Part shown: positions 1 to 9,520 of the stretch, piece after piece
How positions within the stretch are numbered: position 1 is the stretch's first letter
Layout: the number at the start of each line of letters is the position of its first letter
Origin: Deltaproteobacteria bacterium
Lineage (GTDB): Bacteria > Desulfobacterota > Syntrophobacteria > Syntrophobacterales > Syntrophobacteraceae
Assembly (NCBI GenBank): GCA_012517315.1
Contig: JAAYVE010000055.1
Location: forward strand, 99,878 to 163,877
Direction of reading: 5' to 3'
DNA length: 64,000 bases
Notes under the pieces: generated by a model
Database searches by the model: none
What the model saw: the letters and a program-made list of their open reading frames with translations, nothing else
Told to the model about the DNA's origin: nothing
Position numbers and translations under genes: made by a program

Positions 1-2
1 GA

Positions 3-599
3 GGCGTTTTCGTTTTGGTGCTCGTCATCGCACTGGCTTTTCTGATACAGGGCGGCAGCGACAAGCCCGCCAAGCTGGTGAAAAAGATTGAGAAAGAAAG
101 AGCCGGTGGACCGGACGCAGTAAACATTTCCAATGCCTTAGAGGCTTTCTTTAAGGTGAGGGCAACTGCGGTGCCCGCTGCGACTTTTTCCGATTACAGC
201 AAGGATTTGAACAACGCGATCATCGAACTGAACGCTCTACCCGCCGAATCGGCCAAGGTTGAAAAACTTCGAATCATCGGGCAGCACTACCAGACGGCCA
301 AGGACATTTGGATCGGCACCATCCTCATGGAGAGCACACCTCTGGCAACCTTGGAGGAGAAGACTCTATCAGCCCTCAGTCTACTCAACCTGATCGATCC
401 CTCCACCGGCAACTGCAAAAAAGAACTGGACAAGAAAGATGGACCGCTCTGCTCCTCGCTCGCGGCTTTCCACGTATGGAAGCAGAAGGGCACTCACGCG
501 GCCAAAGATGACAAGGCCCGGATCCGAGAGCGCCTGGACCCGATACGTTTCGAATTGTGGAAGAAGGCCTCCGACCTGTTGGACGCATTGGAGCCCTGA
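3..599 (+). CDS. Hypothetical membrane-anchored protein, 5' end cut by window edge
   Basis: The reading frame is open from base 3, and the first in-frame residues (G-V-F-V-L-V-L-V-I-A-L) are a hydrophobic segment running straight in from the edge. The true start is therefore probably upstream, and the TTG at 15 is unlikely to be real. After one transmembrane or signal segment the protein is soluble and helical, about 170 residues, with no motif I recognise. It has a short cysteine pair (C-K-K and L-C-S-S) near the middle. It ends with TGA at 597-599, followed by a hairpin and a convergent gene. No function is assigned. Confidence 0.6.
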   Translation, partial: GVFVLVLVIALAFLIQGGSDKPAKLVKKIEKERAGGPDAVNISNALEAFFKVRATAVPAATFSDYSKDLNNAIIELNALPAESAKVEKLRIIGQHYQTAKDIWIGTILMESTPLATLEEKTLSALSLLNLIDPSTGNCKKELDKKDGPLCSSLAAFHVWKQKGTHAAKDDKARIRERLDPIRFELWKKASDLLDALEP

Positions 600-625
600 C
601 CTTGATCCAGCGGTGAATGCAGAAG

Positions 626-654
626 GACGGGACGATTGCCTCGCTCGTCCCGTC
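626..654. terminator. Perfect 10-bp inverted repeat between convergent genes
   Basis: GACGGGACGA at 626-635 and TCGTCCCGTC at 645-654 are perfect reverse complements around a 9-base loop. The hairpin sits between two convergent stop codons (599 and 689). There is no T-run on either side, so it is at best a bidirectional or Rho-assisted terminator. Confidence 0.4.
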
Positions 655-688
655 ACCCTCTCTGAGGTCCCGACCCGCTGCCGAGTCC

Positions 689-1465
689 TCAGGGATCCGT
701 TTGTTTCTGGAGGGCTCCGTCGGTCACGGAAGAAGGCAGGTGTGCAGGCTGCAGTTGCTGATCCAGCCGTTTTTTTTCGAGACGGTATTGATAGTCCATC
801 ATCCTTCTTGAGAGGCGGTAGCGAAGATAGACCGCCCAGCTTGCGAAGCCGGCGAGGAAAATCGCCGAACCAAGGACCAGCCACCCGCTGTCTTTCACTG
901 CAGCCGTGCTGAAAAGCAGCACTTCACCGAAAAAGTTGGGAACCATCCAGAAAGAAAGGGCAAGGGCGGAGACGATCACCCCCACCATGAAAACGGAGGA
1001 ACTGCGTAGGAAAAGGGACCACGAAATGAGCATGGGGGTTCTTCCGTAGATCACGGGATAATCGCCCCGATCCACCGGGTCCGTGCCCTGGAGGAGCGTC
1101 ACATACACCTTCACCAGGTAAGCAATAAGGAGCATCAGGGCCGTGGGCACGCCGACGGACGCGGACACCCAGGCACGCACGGGGAAAGGTGTCTTCACCG
1201 TCTTGACCTGGACGTCATAATTGCTCAAGTCCCCGTATTTTCTTTCGAAGTAGGAAAAGTTGATATGGGACAAAGTGGTTCCTGCAACATCGTAGACGAT
1301 TTTTCCACTCTTGTCTCGGACTTCGATTCGCGAACGTTCCCCGGAAGAGGCTGCAAAGATCACGAAGATGAGGATTTCGAGGGCGAGAAATATGAGAACG
1401 CTGATTCCCAGGGCAATGAGCATGTTTTTCTTTCCCTGGAACACATCTTGAAGACTGAGTCTCAT
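689..1465 (-). CDS. Hypothetical multi-pass membrane protein (258 aa)
   Basis: I place the start at the ATG at 1465 because AGGAG lies 5 bases upstream; an in-frame start at 1492 has no such site. The N-terminus carries a transmembrane helix (about residues 14-38). A roughly 70-residue segment that looks extracytoplasmic follows, then three more hydrophobic helices, and a basic, helical cytoplasmic tail (residues 215-258). The topology resembles sensor-input or stress-membrane proteins, but no catalytic motif or known family signature is visible. It is monocistronic and divergent from the folate gene at 1863. Function unknown. Confidence 0.7.
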   Translation of the reverse strand: MRLSLQDVFQGKKNMLIALGISVLIFLALEILIFVIFAASSGERSRIEVRDKSGKIVYDVAGTTLSHINFSYFERKYGDLSNYDVQVKTVKTPFPVRAWVSASVGVPTALMLLIAYLVKVYVTLLQGTDPVDRGDYPVIYGRTPMLISWSLFLRSSSVFMVGVIVSALALSFWMVPNFFGEVLLFSTAAVKDSGWLVLGSAIFLAGFASWAVYLRYRLSRRMMDYQYRLEKKRLDQQLQPAHLPSSVTDGALQKQTDP

Positions 1466-1862
1466 CTTTGCTCCTGTTGTTCGATCCCTCAACGGTCGCT
1501 CCTCCAGACTCAGACATGGGCGTCACTTGAAACACAGACTCAAACCGGCCGGCCGGGCTCTTCTCACCCCCAAGACCCTTCGGATTTGGCGCCGCCATGG
1601 AGTCGTCTTCTACAGAGAAGTCACCGTGACCGCCGGCAACAACAACCCCTGGGGGAAAAGAGACGAAAAGACACCACCTTATAACACTCCCATCAGCCTT
1701 TGAGCAACCTTGTGAAACCGGCAGGAGACTCTGATCCGAGGAACGATTCGGCCGGAAGGCCCGGCGATTGGGGCCGATGGGATTCAGAAAGGGAGGCTGG
1801 CAACAGCACCGTTATGACAGGACTCCTGTTCCGGCGTCGTGATCCCGCGGAGAGTTTTACTC
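1466..1862. other. Divergent intergenic region
   Basis: About 400 bases between the minus-strand membrane protein and pabBC. It must hold both promoters. I see no convincing -35/-10 pair, RNA gene or repeat, and small reading frames here have no ribosome-binding site or recognisable protein. Confidence 0.4.
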
Positions 1863-3707
1863 ATGGCATCTGACGGGGAAGCAAAGAAAGGGGGGAAGGT
1901 GTTCGTCCAGGATGCCGCGCACCGGCGCTGGCTCCTCTTCTACAACCCCCGTTTCGTTGTCCAGGCGGACTGCTCGGAGCAAGTGCTCACTGCTTTGGAT
2001 CAAGTTGAGCGGTGCGTGGATACCGAGGGTCTCTACGCCGCTGGTTTCATCAGCTATGAGGCGGCTCCTGCCTTCGATACGGCCCTGGAAGTCCGGGAAG
2101 CCGCGGATTTTCCCCTGCCTTGGTTCGGGTTGTTCGAAAGACCCGGTATTGCCGGAGGTCCGCCCCCTTCCGCCGCCGAATGCTCCATAGCCGAGTGGGT
2201 CCCGTCTATCGACCGGGAAACTTACAACTGCGCCATCCGTCGCATCAAGGAACTCATTGCGGCTGGAGAGACCTACCAGGTCAACTTCACCATGCGGCTG
2301 AGGTCGGCTTTCCGCGGCGACCCCATGGCACTTTTCCATCGTCTTGTTCAGGCACAGCGCGCGGATTATGCCGCTTTCGTCGACACGGGGCGTTTCGCCT
2401 TGTGTTCCGCTTCTCCCGAACTCTTTTTCCACCTGAACGGCGATCGCCTCACTTCCCTGCCCATGAAGGGAACCGCCGCCCGCGGCCGATGGTTCGAAGA
2501 AGACCTTGCACAGGCCCAATGGCTCCGGGATTCCGTCAAGAACAGGGCGGAAAACGTGATGATCGTGGACATGGTGCGCAATGACATGGGGCGCATCGCC
2601 AAGGTGGGAACCGTCCGCGTTCCCCGCCTTTTTCACGTGGAGCGATATCCCACCCTCTGGCAGATGACTTCTACGGTCAAGGCCGTGACAACGGCCCCTT
2701 TCTCCCAAATCCTCAAGGCCCTCTTCCCCTGCGCATCCATAACCGGGGCGCCGAAACCCCGCACCATGCATATCATTGCACAACTGGAGACGACTCCCAG
2801 AAAAGTCTATACGGGTTGCATCGGTTTTCTTGCCCCACGTCGCCGGGCGCTTTTCAACGTGGCCATCCGCACAGTCATCGTGGACAGGGACGCCGAAATC
2901 GGGGAGTACGGGGTAGGGGGAGGAATCGTGTGGGATTCCCAGACGGGCGACGAGTTCGAAGAGTGCCGCATCAAGGCGCAGGTACTGACGGCGAAACAAC
3001 CCTCCTTTGAGCTGGTGGAAACCCTTTTGTGGGAGGAAAAAAGCGGCTTCTTTCTCCTCGAATACCATCTGCAGAGAATGGAGGGCTCCGCCCAATACTT
3101 CCAGTTCCCCTTTGATCGGGAAAAGGCCCTTGCAAAGCTCCGTCACCTTGAAAACCGATTGTCCCCCGGGACCCAGAAAATCCGCCTGCTTCTCGCCCGA
3201 GACGGATCCATCAAGTGCTTGTCCAGCGCCATCGCACAGAGCCTTCCTGGGGAAGTCCTTCAATTGGGCATCGCAGCAAGGCCCGTTCATTCGGGAAACG
3301 TCTTCCTTTACCACAAGACGACTCATCGAGACGCTTATGACAATGCCTTGAAAGACCGCCCCCAATGTGACGATGTCCTCCTTTGGAATGAACGGGAACA
3401 AATCACGGAATCGACCATAGCCAACGTGGTGATTCGGCATGGAGGGCGATGGATCACCCCGCCGGTTTCCTGTGGTCTGCTTCCCGGTACTTTTCGGGCC
3501 TGGCTTCTGGACAGGGGCAAAATCCATGAAAGCCCCGTCACTTTCAACATGCTGGAGGAAGCAGAGAGAATATACCTCGTGAATTCCGTTCGAAAATGGA
3601 GGGAGGCCAGACTTGTCGCCCCGGTCGAGCCGGCGTCACAGGTCTCAAGCCACTCCGCGAGGGCATCAAGGCAGGCGGCGTCATGCACAAGGGAGGATGA
3701 AAGATGA
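1863..3707 (+). CDS. pabBC: Bifunctional aminodeoxychorismate synthase component I / 4-amino-4-deoxychorismate lyase
   Basis: This 614-residue protein joins two consecutive steps of p-aminobenzoate and folate synthesis in one cytoplasmic chain. The N-terminal half (about 1-370) is the chorismate-binding PabB domain, with the family blocks GETYQVNFT, SPELFF, PMKGTAARG, the K-N-R-A-E-N-V-M-I-V-D-M-V-R-N-D-M-G stretch and SITGAPKPRTM. The C-terminal half (about 385-600) is a PLP-dependent class IV aminotransferase-type lyase (PabC), with the likely Schiff-base lysine in YHKTTHRD and the E-S-T-I-A-N-V cofactor motif. A PabA glutaminase is not encoded nearby. I prefer the ATG at 1863 (GGAGAG 7-8 bases upstream) over the in-frame GTG at 1839. 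It overlaps the next gene by ATGA. Confidence 0.93.
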   Translation: MASDGEAKKGGKVFVQDAAHRRWLLFYNPRFVVQADCSEQVLTALDQVERCVDTEGLYAAGFISYEAAPAFDTALEVREAADFPLPWFGLFERPGIAGGPPPSAAECSIAEWVPSIDRETYNCAIRRIKELIAAGETYQVNFTMRLRSAFRGDPMALFHRLVQAQRADYAAFVDTGRFALCSASPELFFHLNGDRLTSLPMKGTAARGRWFEEDLAQAQWLRDSVKNRAENVMIVDMVRNDMGRIAKVGTVRVPRLFHVERYPTLWQMTSTVKAVTTAPFSQILKALFPCASITGAPKPRTMHIIAQLETTPRKVYTGCIGFLAPRRRALFNVAIRTVIVDRDAEIGEYGVGGGIVWDSQTGDEFEECRIKAQVLTAKQPSFELVETLLWEEKSGFFLLEYHLQRMEGSAQYFQFPFDREKALAKLRHLENRLSPGTQKIRLLLARDGSIKCLSSAIAQSLPGEVLQLGIAARPVHSGNVFLYHKTTHRDAYDNALKDRPQCDDVLLWNEREQITESTIANVVIRHGGRWITPPVSCGLLPGTFRAWLLDRGKIHESPVTFNMLEEAERIYLVNSVRKWREARLVAPVEPASQVSSHSARASRQAASCTREDER

Positions 3708-4489
3708 AAACCCTGCTCAAGGTACTTGCTGTTCTGGCATCTTTGGGGATTCTGGGCCTCTTGCTGGCCCTCTTCCTCACGTCGGGTCTCACCGACACGG
3801 CAGACAAGTTCTTCACCGCAATCCGTTCAAAGCAGTACCAAGTGGCCTACGGGCTGCTTTCCGAGGACTTCAGGAGTTCAACCTCTTACGAGGAATTCAT
3901 TGCGTTCCTCAACAAGAATGCGCTGCTGGGCTACAAGGAAGCATCCTGGACCAACCGCTCCTCGTCGGGAAGCAAAGGGGAACTCGATGGGACCGTCACC
4001 ACTGAAACGGGCGGAACCATCCCTGTCAAGCTGAGTATGGTGAAGGAAAACAACTCCTGGCGGATCTATTCCATCCAGAAAGTCAGGTCGGGAATTCTGG
4101 CCGACGACGCAACCGAGGGTTCATCCGGCGCCTTGGATCATGTCGCCCTGGTGCGCGGCAGCATGAGAGATTTTGCGGAAGCCGTCATGGCCAAGGACTT
4201 CACCGAATTTCACCGCAAGATTTCTCAATTGTGGCAGCGCCAGATCACTCCAGAAGAATTCAACCGGATATTCAAAGGGTTCATTGACGCGAACCTGGAT
4301 CTTCTCTTCCTCGACAACTACGTTCCCGTGTTCGAGAAGTCGCCTGAGATCGATGAGCACGGCGTGCTCTCTATAAAGGGATACTATCCCACAAAACCCT
4401 CGAGGGTCATGTTCGACTTCGGCTACATCCGGGAAGGAAAAGCCTGGAGGCTTGTGAAAACCAACATCAATATCAAGCCCGTGGACTGA
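3704..4489 (+). CDS. Hypothetical protein with N-terminal membrane anchor and two NTF2-like repeats
   Basis: The ATG overlaps the pabBC stop (ATGA), so the two genes are translationally coupled. Residues 5-28 form one transmembrane or signal-anchor helix. The rest (about 230 residues) appears to contain two related segments, each beginning with an acidic-helical D-x-A-D/E-x-F-F/M-x-A-x-x-x-K-x-F/Y pattern and ending in a W-R-I/L-V/Y strand. This is the pattern seen in DUF4878/NTF2-like lipoproteins. Exported and anchored at the inner membrane is the likely location. No catalytic residues are apparent, and a link to folate synthesis is not implied by anything but position. Confidence 0.75.
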   Translation: MKTLLKVLAVLASLGILGLLLALFLTSGLTDTADKFFTAIRSKQYQVAYGLLSEDFRSSTSYEEFIAFLNKNALLGYKEASWTNRSSSGSKGELDGTVTTETGGTIPVKLSMVKENNSWRIYSIQKVRSGILADDATEGSSGALDHVALVRGSMRDFAEAVMAKDFTEFHRKISQLWQRQITPEEFNRIFKGFIDANLDLLFLDNYVPVFEKSPEIDEHGVLSIKGYYPTKPSRVMFDFGYIREGKAWRLVKTNINIKPVD

Positions 4490-4903
4490 TTTCAGACGGG
4501 GGCGGCGGTCCGACGGAAACCGCTCAGGTGAGGGCACCTCCGCGAGCATCCCCACTCGGAAGGAATGGTATCGGTTCTGAAGCGGGCTTCGGGGGGGGTG
4601 CTTTCCATTTCTCCCGTGACCCGTTTTGAGAGGGATGGACAGTAGGTTGCATTCAAGGTGAGATACGGCTCCAAGTTCCACAATGCCGAGGGTTGACGCT
4701 CTGTCGCGGGGGGAGCTTTCAGGGCATGTCTGCCTATGTTGAATGGATACCTGTGGGCAGAATGGGCCATTCAGTTTTCGCGGTGATTTCCACGTGCATC
4801 CGGTGCCGGTCTTTTTCCCCATACGTGATACGTTGGGCTCCAGGCAGGAATCCGGGCCACACCTTGATCTGACACCAAAGGGGGGAAAATGGGGGAGGCC
4901 GCA
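4490..4903. other. Convergent intergenic region
   Basis: About 410 bases between two convergent genes. Short frames occur on both strands, but none has a ribosome-binding site or protein-like composition. No strong terminator hairpin, RNA gene or repeat was found. Confidence 0.4.
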
Positions 4904-7018
4904 TCAAAGGACGCTGTCAATCTTGGCCAGGAGCTTCTCCCAGCTGAGAGGCTTCGACAGAACCGAATCCACTCCCCTGCCGGTGAGATCTTCATCCTCA
5001 TATTGTCCACCCCAGCCCGTAATGAGTATGACGGGGGTCTTGGGGGTCCTGGCCTTGACCCGCTTGGCGATTTCCCATCCGCTCACCACCGGCATTCCCA
5101 GGTCCGTGAGAACCAGGTCGAACTCCTCCCGGTCGATCACGTCCAGAGCTTTCTCTCCTTCATCGACGGCCACCACCCTGTGGCCCTTCAGGAATAGCAT
5201 ATCCTGCAGGATTCCCAGCACTTCCTTGTCGTCATCCACCACGAGAACACGGCGTGAGACGGGAGTCCTTGCAGGGATCAGCCCTGCGGCTTGGGTCTTG
5301 GGGACACTCGCTTTCGGAAGTTTGATGAAGAAGACGCTCCCTTTTCCCGGCTTGCTCTTGACGAAAATCTCCCCCCCGGCACGCACCACCAGGCTCCAGG
5401 ACACACTGAGGCCGAGCCCCGAGTTGCCCACACCTTTGGTGGTATAGTACGGGTCGAAGATCCTTGACATCACCTCTTCCGTCATGCCAATTCCCGTGTC
5501 CCCCACCTGGACCACGATCCTGTCCTTGAGAGCTTCAGTCCTCAGGGTGATCTTTCCCCCCTCCGGCATGGCTTCGATGGCATTGAAAAGAAGATTCGTG
5601 AGGACCTCGCGGAAGTCGGACGCGTGGATGGCGGCCAGGCAATTGGGCTCCATGTCCATCTCGAACTCGATGATATGTCCCTGCCTCTGCAAACTGTCCT
5701 TCCAGCGGGGCCGGGTCAATTCCACCACGTCCCGGATGGCCTCGTTCACGTCCACGGCACTGGACTGAGACTTGTTCTCCCGTTCCCGTTCCGTGAACTT
5801 CTGCAGGCGCCTCACCGTGTGGGCACCGTCGTGAACCGCCTTTTCCACATTGAGGAGCCTTCGGCGGACTTCTTCATCTTCGAGTGCGGGCAGAACGAGC
5901 TGAATGTTTCCCAGAATGGCCATGAGCAGGTTGTTGAAATCGTGTGCCACACCCCCCGCCATGGTGCCCAACGCGGCAAGTTTTTCCGTTTGAAGGATCT
6001 TTTCCGCAAAGGCCTTCTTTTTGGTCGTGTCGTTGATGACCAAGAGGTACCCCCCCAAGTCGCTCTCCTGATCCCCCAATCGCACCAAGTGGACGTCGGC
6101 CAGATAGATGTCGCTTTCGGCATTGATGAGTTGAGCGTCCGAAAGCTCCTCCTGCCCGGTCTTTGCAGCCCTTGCGAGCAGGGACTCGAAGACGCCGGAA
6201 TCCTTGAAGAGAACGGCGGGAGACCTTCCGAGCATCTCTCCCGATCCCTTTCCCTGCAGCTTCTCGACACTTTCGTTGATTCGGACCACTCTCCCCTCTG
6301 CATCGAGAATACAGACCCCGAGAGGCATTCTCTCCAACGCCTTTTCGAGAAAAGACGACGACCGGCAGTCATTCCGGGAGTTCTGCACGAGCAGGTGGGG
6401 CTCTAGGGGAACGACGTCCTCCGAAGGCCTTTCGACTCTACGGAATTGTTCATGCAAGTGGATACTGACCAGCAGATGCCCGATGACGCGGCTCACAAGT
6501 TCCCAGTTTCTCCGCAACTGGGGAGGGAATTTGCATGGCCGCCGCGCGCTGATATTCATGACCCCCAAATCCATGAGGGGGAGGCAGGCGAGGGCTGTAG
6601 GCCGTATGGTCGCATTCCGCACCAAGGGAAAGGCCTGTTTTGTGGTATTTTCGATGAATATGGGACTTCTCGTCTGGAAGACCTGCCCTGCGATGCCTTC
6701 TCCTCTGGAAAACGTCAGCATTGGATTATAGTTCTGGCGGAACCGCCCTCCCAGCAGATCGTCAAGGCCGTAGGCAGCGGAGAGGCAAAGGGATTGTCTC
6801 TCCCCATTCCACAAAACGATGGAGCAATTCTCGAAATTCGTTTCCTCGATGACGATCTTCACCAGTTCTCCGCAGACCTGCTGAACGCCGGCGCTGAGGG
6901 GGAGCAACTCCGCACAACGCTGGATGATTCCCAGGAATTGAATCATCTCATGTTGTGGGCATTGGGACTCGAAAACTCCCATGTCCAGGACTTCCTTTAT
7001 CCAGTCGGCGTGGTCCAT
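4904..7018 (-). CDS. Hybrid sensor histidine kinase (GAF-PAS-HisKA-HATPase-REC)
   Basis: A 704-residue soluble hybrid kinase. In order: a GAF-like domain (about 30-190), a PAS domain (about 222-335), HisKA with the phosphoacceptor in GGVAHDFNN (His359), an HATPase_c domain with N-box NLLFNAIEA and G-boxes DTGIGM and GNSGLGL, and a C-terminal receiver with VVDDD and the phosphoacceptor aspartate in LVLTDLGMP (Asp639). The start is the ATG at 7018, with AAGGA upstream; it lies 13 bases after the stop of the HDOD gene, so the two are coupled. No transmembrane segment is visible, so the signal is probably cytoplasmic. The receiver may phosphorelay to a separate output protein or give feedback. 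Confidence 0.9.
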   Translation of the reverse strand: MDHADWIKEVLDMGVFESQCPQHEMIQFLGIIQRCAELLPLSAGVQQVCGELVKIVIEETNFENCSIVLWNGERQSLCLSAAYGLDDLLGGRFRQNYNPMLTFSRGEGIAGQVFQTRSPIFIENTTKQAFPLVRNATIRPTALACLPLMDLGVMNISARRPCKFPPQLRRNWELVSRVIGHLLVSIHLHEQFRRVERPSEDVVPLEPHLLVQNSRNDCRSSSFLEKALERMPLGVCILDAEGRVVRINESVEKLQGKGSGEMLGRSPAVLFKDSGVFESLLARAAKTGQEELSDAQLINAESDIYLADVHLVRLGDQESDLGGYLLVINDTTKKKAFAEKILQTEKLAALGTMAGGVAHDFNNLLMAILGNIQLVLPALEDEEVRRRLLNVEKAVHDGAHTVRRLQKFTERERENKSQSSAVDVNEAIRDVVELTRPRWKDSLQRQGHIIEFEMDMEPNCLAAIHASDFREVLTNLLFNAIEAMPEGGKITLRTEALKDRIVVQVGDTGIGMTEEVMSRIFDPYYTTKGVGNSGLGLSVSWSLVVRAGGEIFVKSKPGKGSVFFIKLPKASVPKTQAAGLIPARTPVSRRVLVVDDDKEVLGILQDMLFLKGHRVVAVDEGEKALDVIDREEFDLVLTDLGMPVVSGWEIAKRVKARTPKTPVILITGWGGQYEDEDLTGRGVDSVLSKPLSWEKLLAKIDSVL

Positions 7019-7031
7019 CCCCCGTCCTTGT

Positions 7032-7892
7032 TTACTTGAGCAAGTTCCAGAACTGGTCAACTTCAGGCCAGATGGCGTCCATGCACACCTGATAGCTACC
7101 CCACTCCTCCTCGGTGATGAAAAGATCCCTACAGCAGTTTTGCGTCTCCATGTCCGTAAGAAGGGCGGGATGTTCTCTCGATAAAACGAGGGCATTTGCC
7201 AGATGGATGATCTTGACCTCTGACCTGTAGGAAGGACTCCTGTCGGGATGGTGGTGATACTCCATAACCCTCTGAAATACCTCCGGCAGGTTCCATTTCA
7301 CAGCGATCCATTTGCCGATCATGTTGTGGCCGATTCCGTATTCCGACTCCACATACCAGATGTAAACGCCCCTGTGCGCCGCCAAGTCATGGATCACCTT
7401 GTAGTGCTTGGGAAAGTAAACCGCCATGACCAGGTGGCCGATATCGTGGAGCAACCCCAAAAGGTACGCCTCATCCACGGTGGTCCAGGGTCTCCTGGAA
7501 GCGATTTCACCGGCTATTCTCCCTGTTGCGAACGCGTGCTTCCAGAGTCTCTCCCTTTCCTGGGCATCCAGGCTCCTTCCCGAGGAGAAGAGTTCCAGGA
7601 GCAGGGCGCATAGGCAAAGTCTTCTCGCCTGTTCAAAGCCGATGAGGACCAAAGCGCGGCTGAGAGAACTCGTCTGCCCCCTGCATCCGTAGAACGAGGA
7701 GTTGGCCACGCGCAGGATCCGCGCCGTGAGTCCCTGATCGTATCGAATCAACCGTTCCAGTTCGCCAAGGGAGGTGATGTCATTTTGCAGCAGATCCGCA
7801 AGCCGTTGCAGGGCAAGGGGCAATGGCGGCACATCGGTGACCAGGGAAACCCGATACTTTATTTCCTGCTCTTCTGAAAAGGAAAGCTCCAT
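7032..7892 (-). CDS. HDOD domain protein
   Basis: A 286-residue HDOD (HD-related output domain) protein. The N-terminal half carries the family pattern LPPLPLALQRLADLL-like start, then I-R-Y-D-Q-G-L-T-A-R-I-L-R-V-A-N-S-S-F-Y, and a central L-L-H-D-I-G-H-L segment that retains an HD pair. HDOD proteins act as signalling scaffolds, often alongside two-component systems, and most lack hydrolase activity; whether the HD pair here is functional cannot be told. The ATG at 7892 is preferred over an in-frame TTG at 7901. The kinase gene starts 13 bases downstream, suggesting a shared signalling pathway. Confidence 0.88.
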   Translation of the reverse strand: MELSFSEEQEIKYRVSLVTDVPPLPLALQRLADLLQNDITSLGELERLIRYDQGLTARILRVANSSFYGCRGQTSSLSRALVLIGFEQARRLCLCALLLELFSSGRSLDAQERERLWKHAFATGRIAGEIASRRPWTTVDEAYLLGLLHDIGHLVMAVYFPKHYKVIHDLAAHRGVYIWYVESEYGIGHNMIGKWIAVKWNLPEVFQRVMEYHHHPDRSPSYRSEVKIIHLANALVLSREHPALLTDMETQNCCRDLFITEEEWGSYQVCMDAIWPEVDQFWNLLK

Positions 7893-8413
7893 GGTGTCCA
7901 AATATTATCCGCCCACGTGTTCCGACGTATCAGGGATGACCGGAATCTCCCGCCAGTGGAAGTCGAGCCCCGACCGGCGACCCGACAGATTCTAAATCGG
8001 CAGTCATTCTCCACCTCAAAAGACTTGTTTACCCTTCCGCCCAGCCCACACCCGCGAGGCAAGGAACTCTTCCGGTCGTCCGAGGCTCCCACGGAGCGCA
8101 ACCTGTGAAGACACGCAGTTGGAAGCCGAACCGGAATCTGCCGGCAACGTTGTCCCGGAACCAAGACCCGCCCCGCAGGAAACCCCCTCCCCTCGATTTT
8201 CCCGGCGAGGAGGTCGTCCTTCGTCCTTTTTTCGATTCTTTTGTTAAAGCAGTGAGTGATCAGCAAAACGCCGCATGAACGCTCTTGTCCCGCTCCCGCG
8301 AGCCTTGATAGCACAATCTTGACGTCTCCGCCAGAGTAAAATACGTATAATCATAAAGTTACGGAAACAATCCTTTTCCGGGACGTTTTTCAGTTCAAGA
8401 AGATGGAAGTCCC
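7893..8413. other. Intergenic region with small hairpin
   Basis: About 520 bases upstream of the HDOD gene and downstream of the b5-type cytochrome gene, both on the minus strand. A 6-bp stem (CGGAAA 8362-8367 with TTTCCG 8375-8380) lies just after the cytochrome stop and could be a weak terminator. No gene or RNA was recognised. The promoter of the HDOD/kinase operon must be here but was not resolved. Confidence 0.35.
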
Positions 8414-9127
8414 TCATTCTCCTTCCACGGGGAAGGTCATCTGCGCGCCGTACCAGCCCATGACCATGACCATTGGCGTCAAGGCGAAGACGATCAGCAG
8501 ATAGGCCATGCTCTCCCCTTGAAAGTCTTCGAGGATGTCGGGCGTGGAGATTCGCCAGACAACCGCAATGAGACAAGAGACAAAGAGGATGATGGAAAGG
8601 AAAACCTTGATGAGAACAGGTCTCATGGGTTTTGCCATGTAATTGTACCACCAAGTGAACAAACCGGTGATGATGACAACCGGTGTCATGACCACTCCTG
8701 AGATCATGCAATGAAGACCTGTGGTTTCCAGGGACTTGATACCCGTCATGAGGTAGAGCATGGTGAAAAATGTCGCGGAGAGCATGAACACGATGGGGAA
8801 ATGGACAGTCATGGGGTGAGGATGTCGTTTCAGCATGGGGTAGCGCGCCAGAAGTTTCGCCAGCAACACCGGCATCGGCCTCTCCAGCGGCTGTGCGGTT
8901 TTCAGAACCCCAACCTGGGAGACTCTCTCAAAAACCTCCGTTCCATGGGGGGCTGCCTGGAAGTCCGTCGTGAGGTCCTTACCCGCATGATGGCGCCTCA
9001 TGTGTAATCCGTTTTTCCAAAGCCTGCTGCCGGTAACGTCATAGACCTTTCCCTGGTGAACGACGTAAACGGGGCTGCCATCCTGACCATTGAAACCGGC
9101 TAGTTCCTCGAGATCGAACTCACGCAT
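8414..9127 (-). CDS. Cytochrome b5-like domain fused to DUF2231-type membrane domain
   Basis: A 237-residue protein starting at the ATG at 9127, with GGGAG about 9 bases upstream. Residues 1-75 form a small cytochrome b5-like heme or steroid-binding domain (M-R-E-F-D-L-E-E-L at the start, V-Y-V-V-H-Q-G-K-V-Y-D-V-T strand, and histidines in H-M-R-R-H-H-A-G and A-A-P-H-G as candidate heme ligands). The rest has four hydrophobic helices beginning with H-P-H-P-M-T-V-H-F-P-I, the DUF2231 pattern whose histidines may also bind heme. A membrane electron-transfer role is inferred. It is divergent from the SafE/copper ATPase pair. Confidence 0.82.
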   Translation of the reverse strand: MREFDLEELAGFNGQDGSPVYVVHQGKVYDVTGSRLWKNGLHMRRHHAGKDLTTDFQAAPHGTEVFERVSQVGVLKTAQPLERPMPVLLAKLLARYPMLKRHPHPMTVHFPIVFMLSATFFTMLYLMTGIKSLETTGLHCMISGVVMTPVVIITGLFTWWYNYMAKPMRPVLIKVFLSIILFVSCLIAVVWRISTPDILEDFQGESMAYLLIVFALTPMVMVMGWYGAQMTFPVEGE

Positions 9128-9520
9128 GCTTACTGCTCCCACTGGTGGCTGCGGTTTACGCGTTGGACGATAAGAGCTTTCTTTGCACTCCCCCGCCTGC
9201 CGTACCGGGAGGGAAACGGACATTTCGGCCCCATGCCCCAAAACCCCCATGCCGGTATGGCACGCTTTGACGATTCTGTTTCGTTGGGGAATGGTTTTGG
9301 GCAATGTTGCAATGGGGAGATTGTTTGTCAAGTAGCATCGCGCAAAAGACTCCCGCCCCCGTCGCATGGCATGATGGTTTCTTCCCGTGGGACTCCAATA
9401 CCCCGTTGACCATCCGGACCCTGTCGTTTAGAAGAATCCAGGGGAAGGGCACTTCCGATGTTGCCGCCAGGCCGTGCACTTCCGTTGAAAAATCAACGCA
9501 TTCAACCCCGGTTAGCATTG
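9128..9520. other. Divergent intergenic region
   Basis: About 390 bases between the b5-type cytochrome gene and the SafE-like gene, expected to hold two divergent promoters. TTGACC at about 9408 is a possible -35 box but lacks a good -10. No FNR or metal-regulator palindrome was convincing. Confidence 0.35.

Noticed and set aside
1857..3527. A 556-codon open frame antisense to pabBC
   Set aside because: It is a shadow of a GC-rich gene. The sense strand has all PabB and PabC motifs, and the antisense protein has none.
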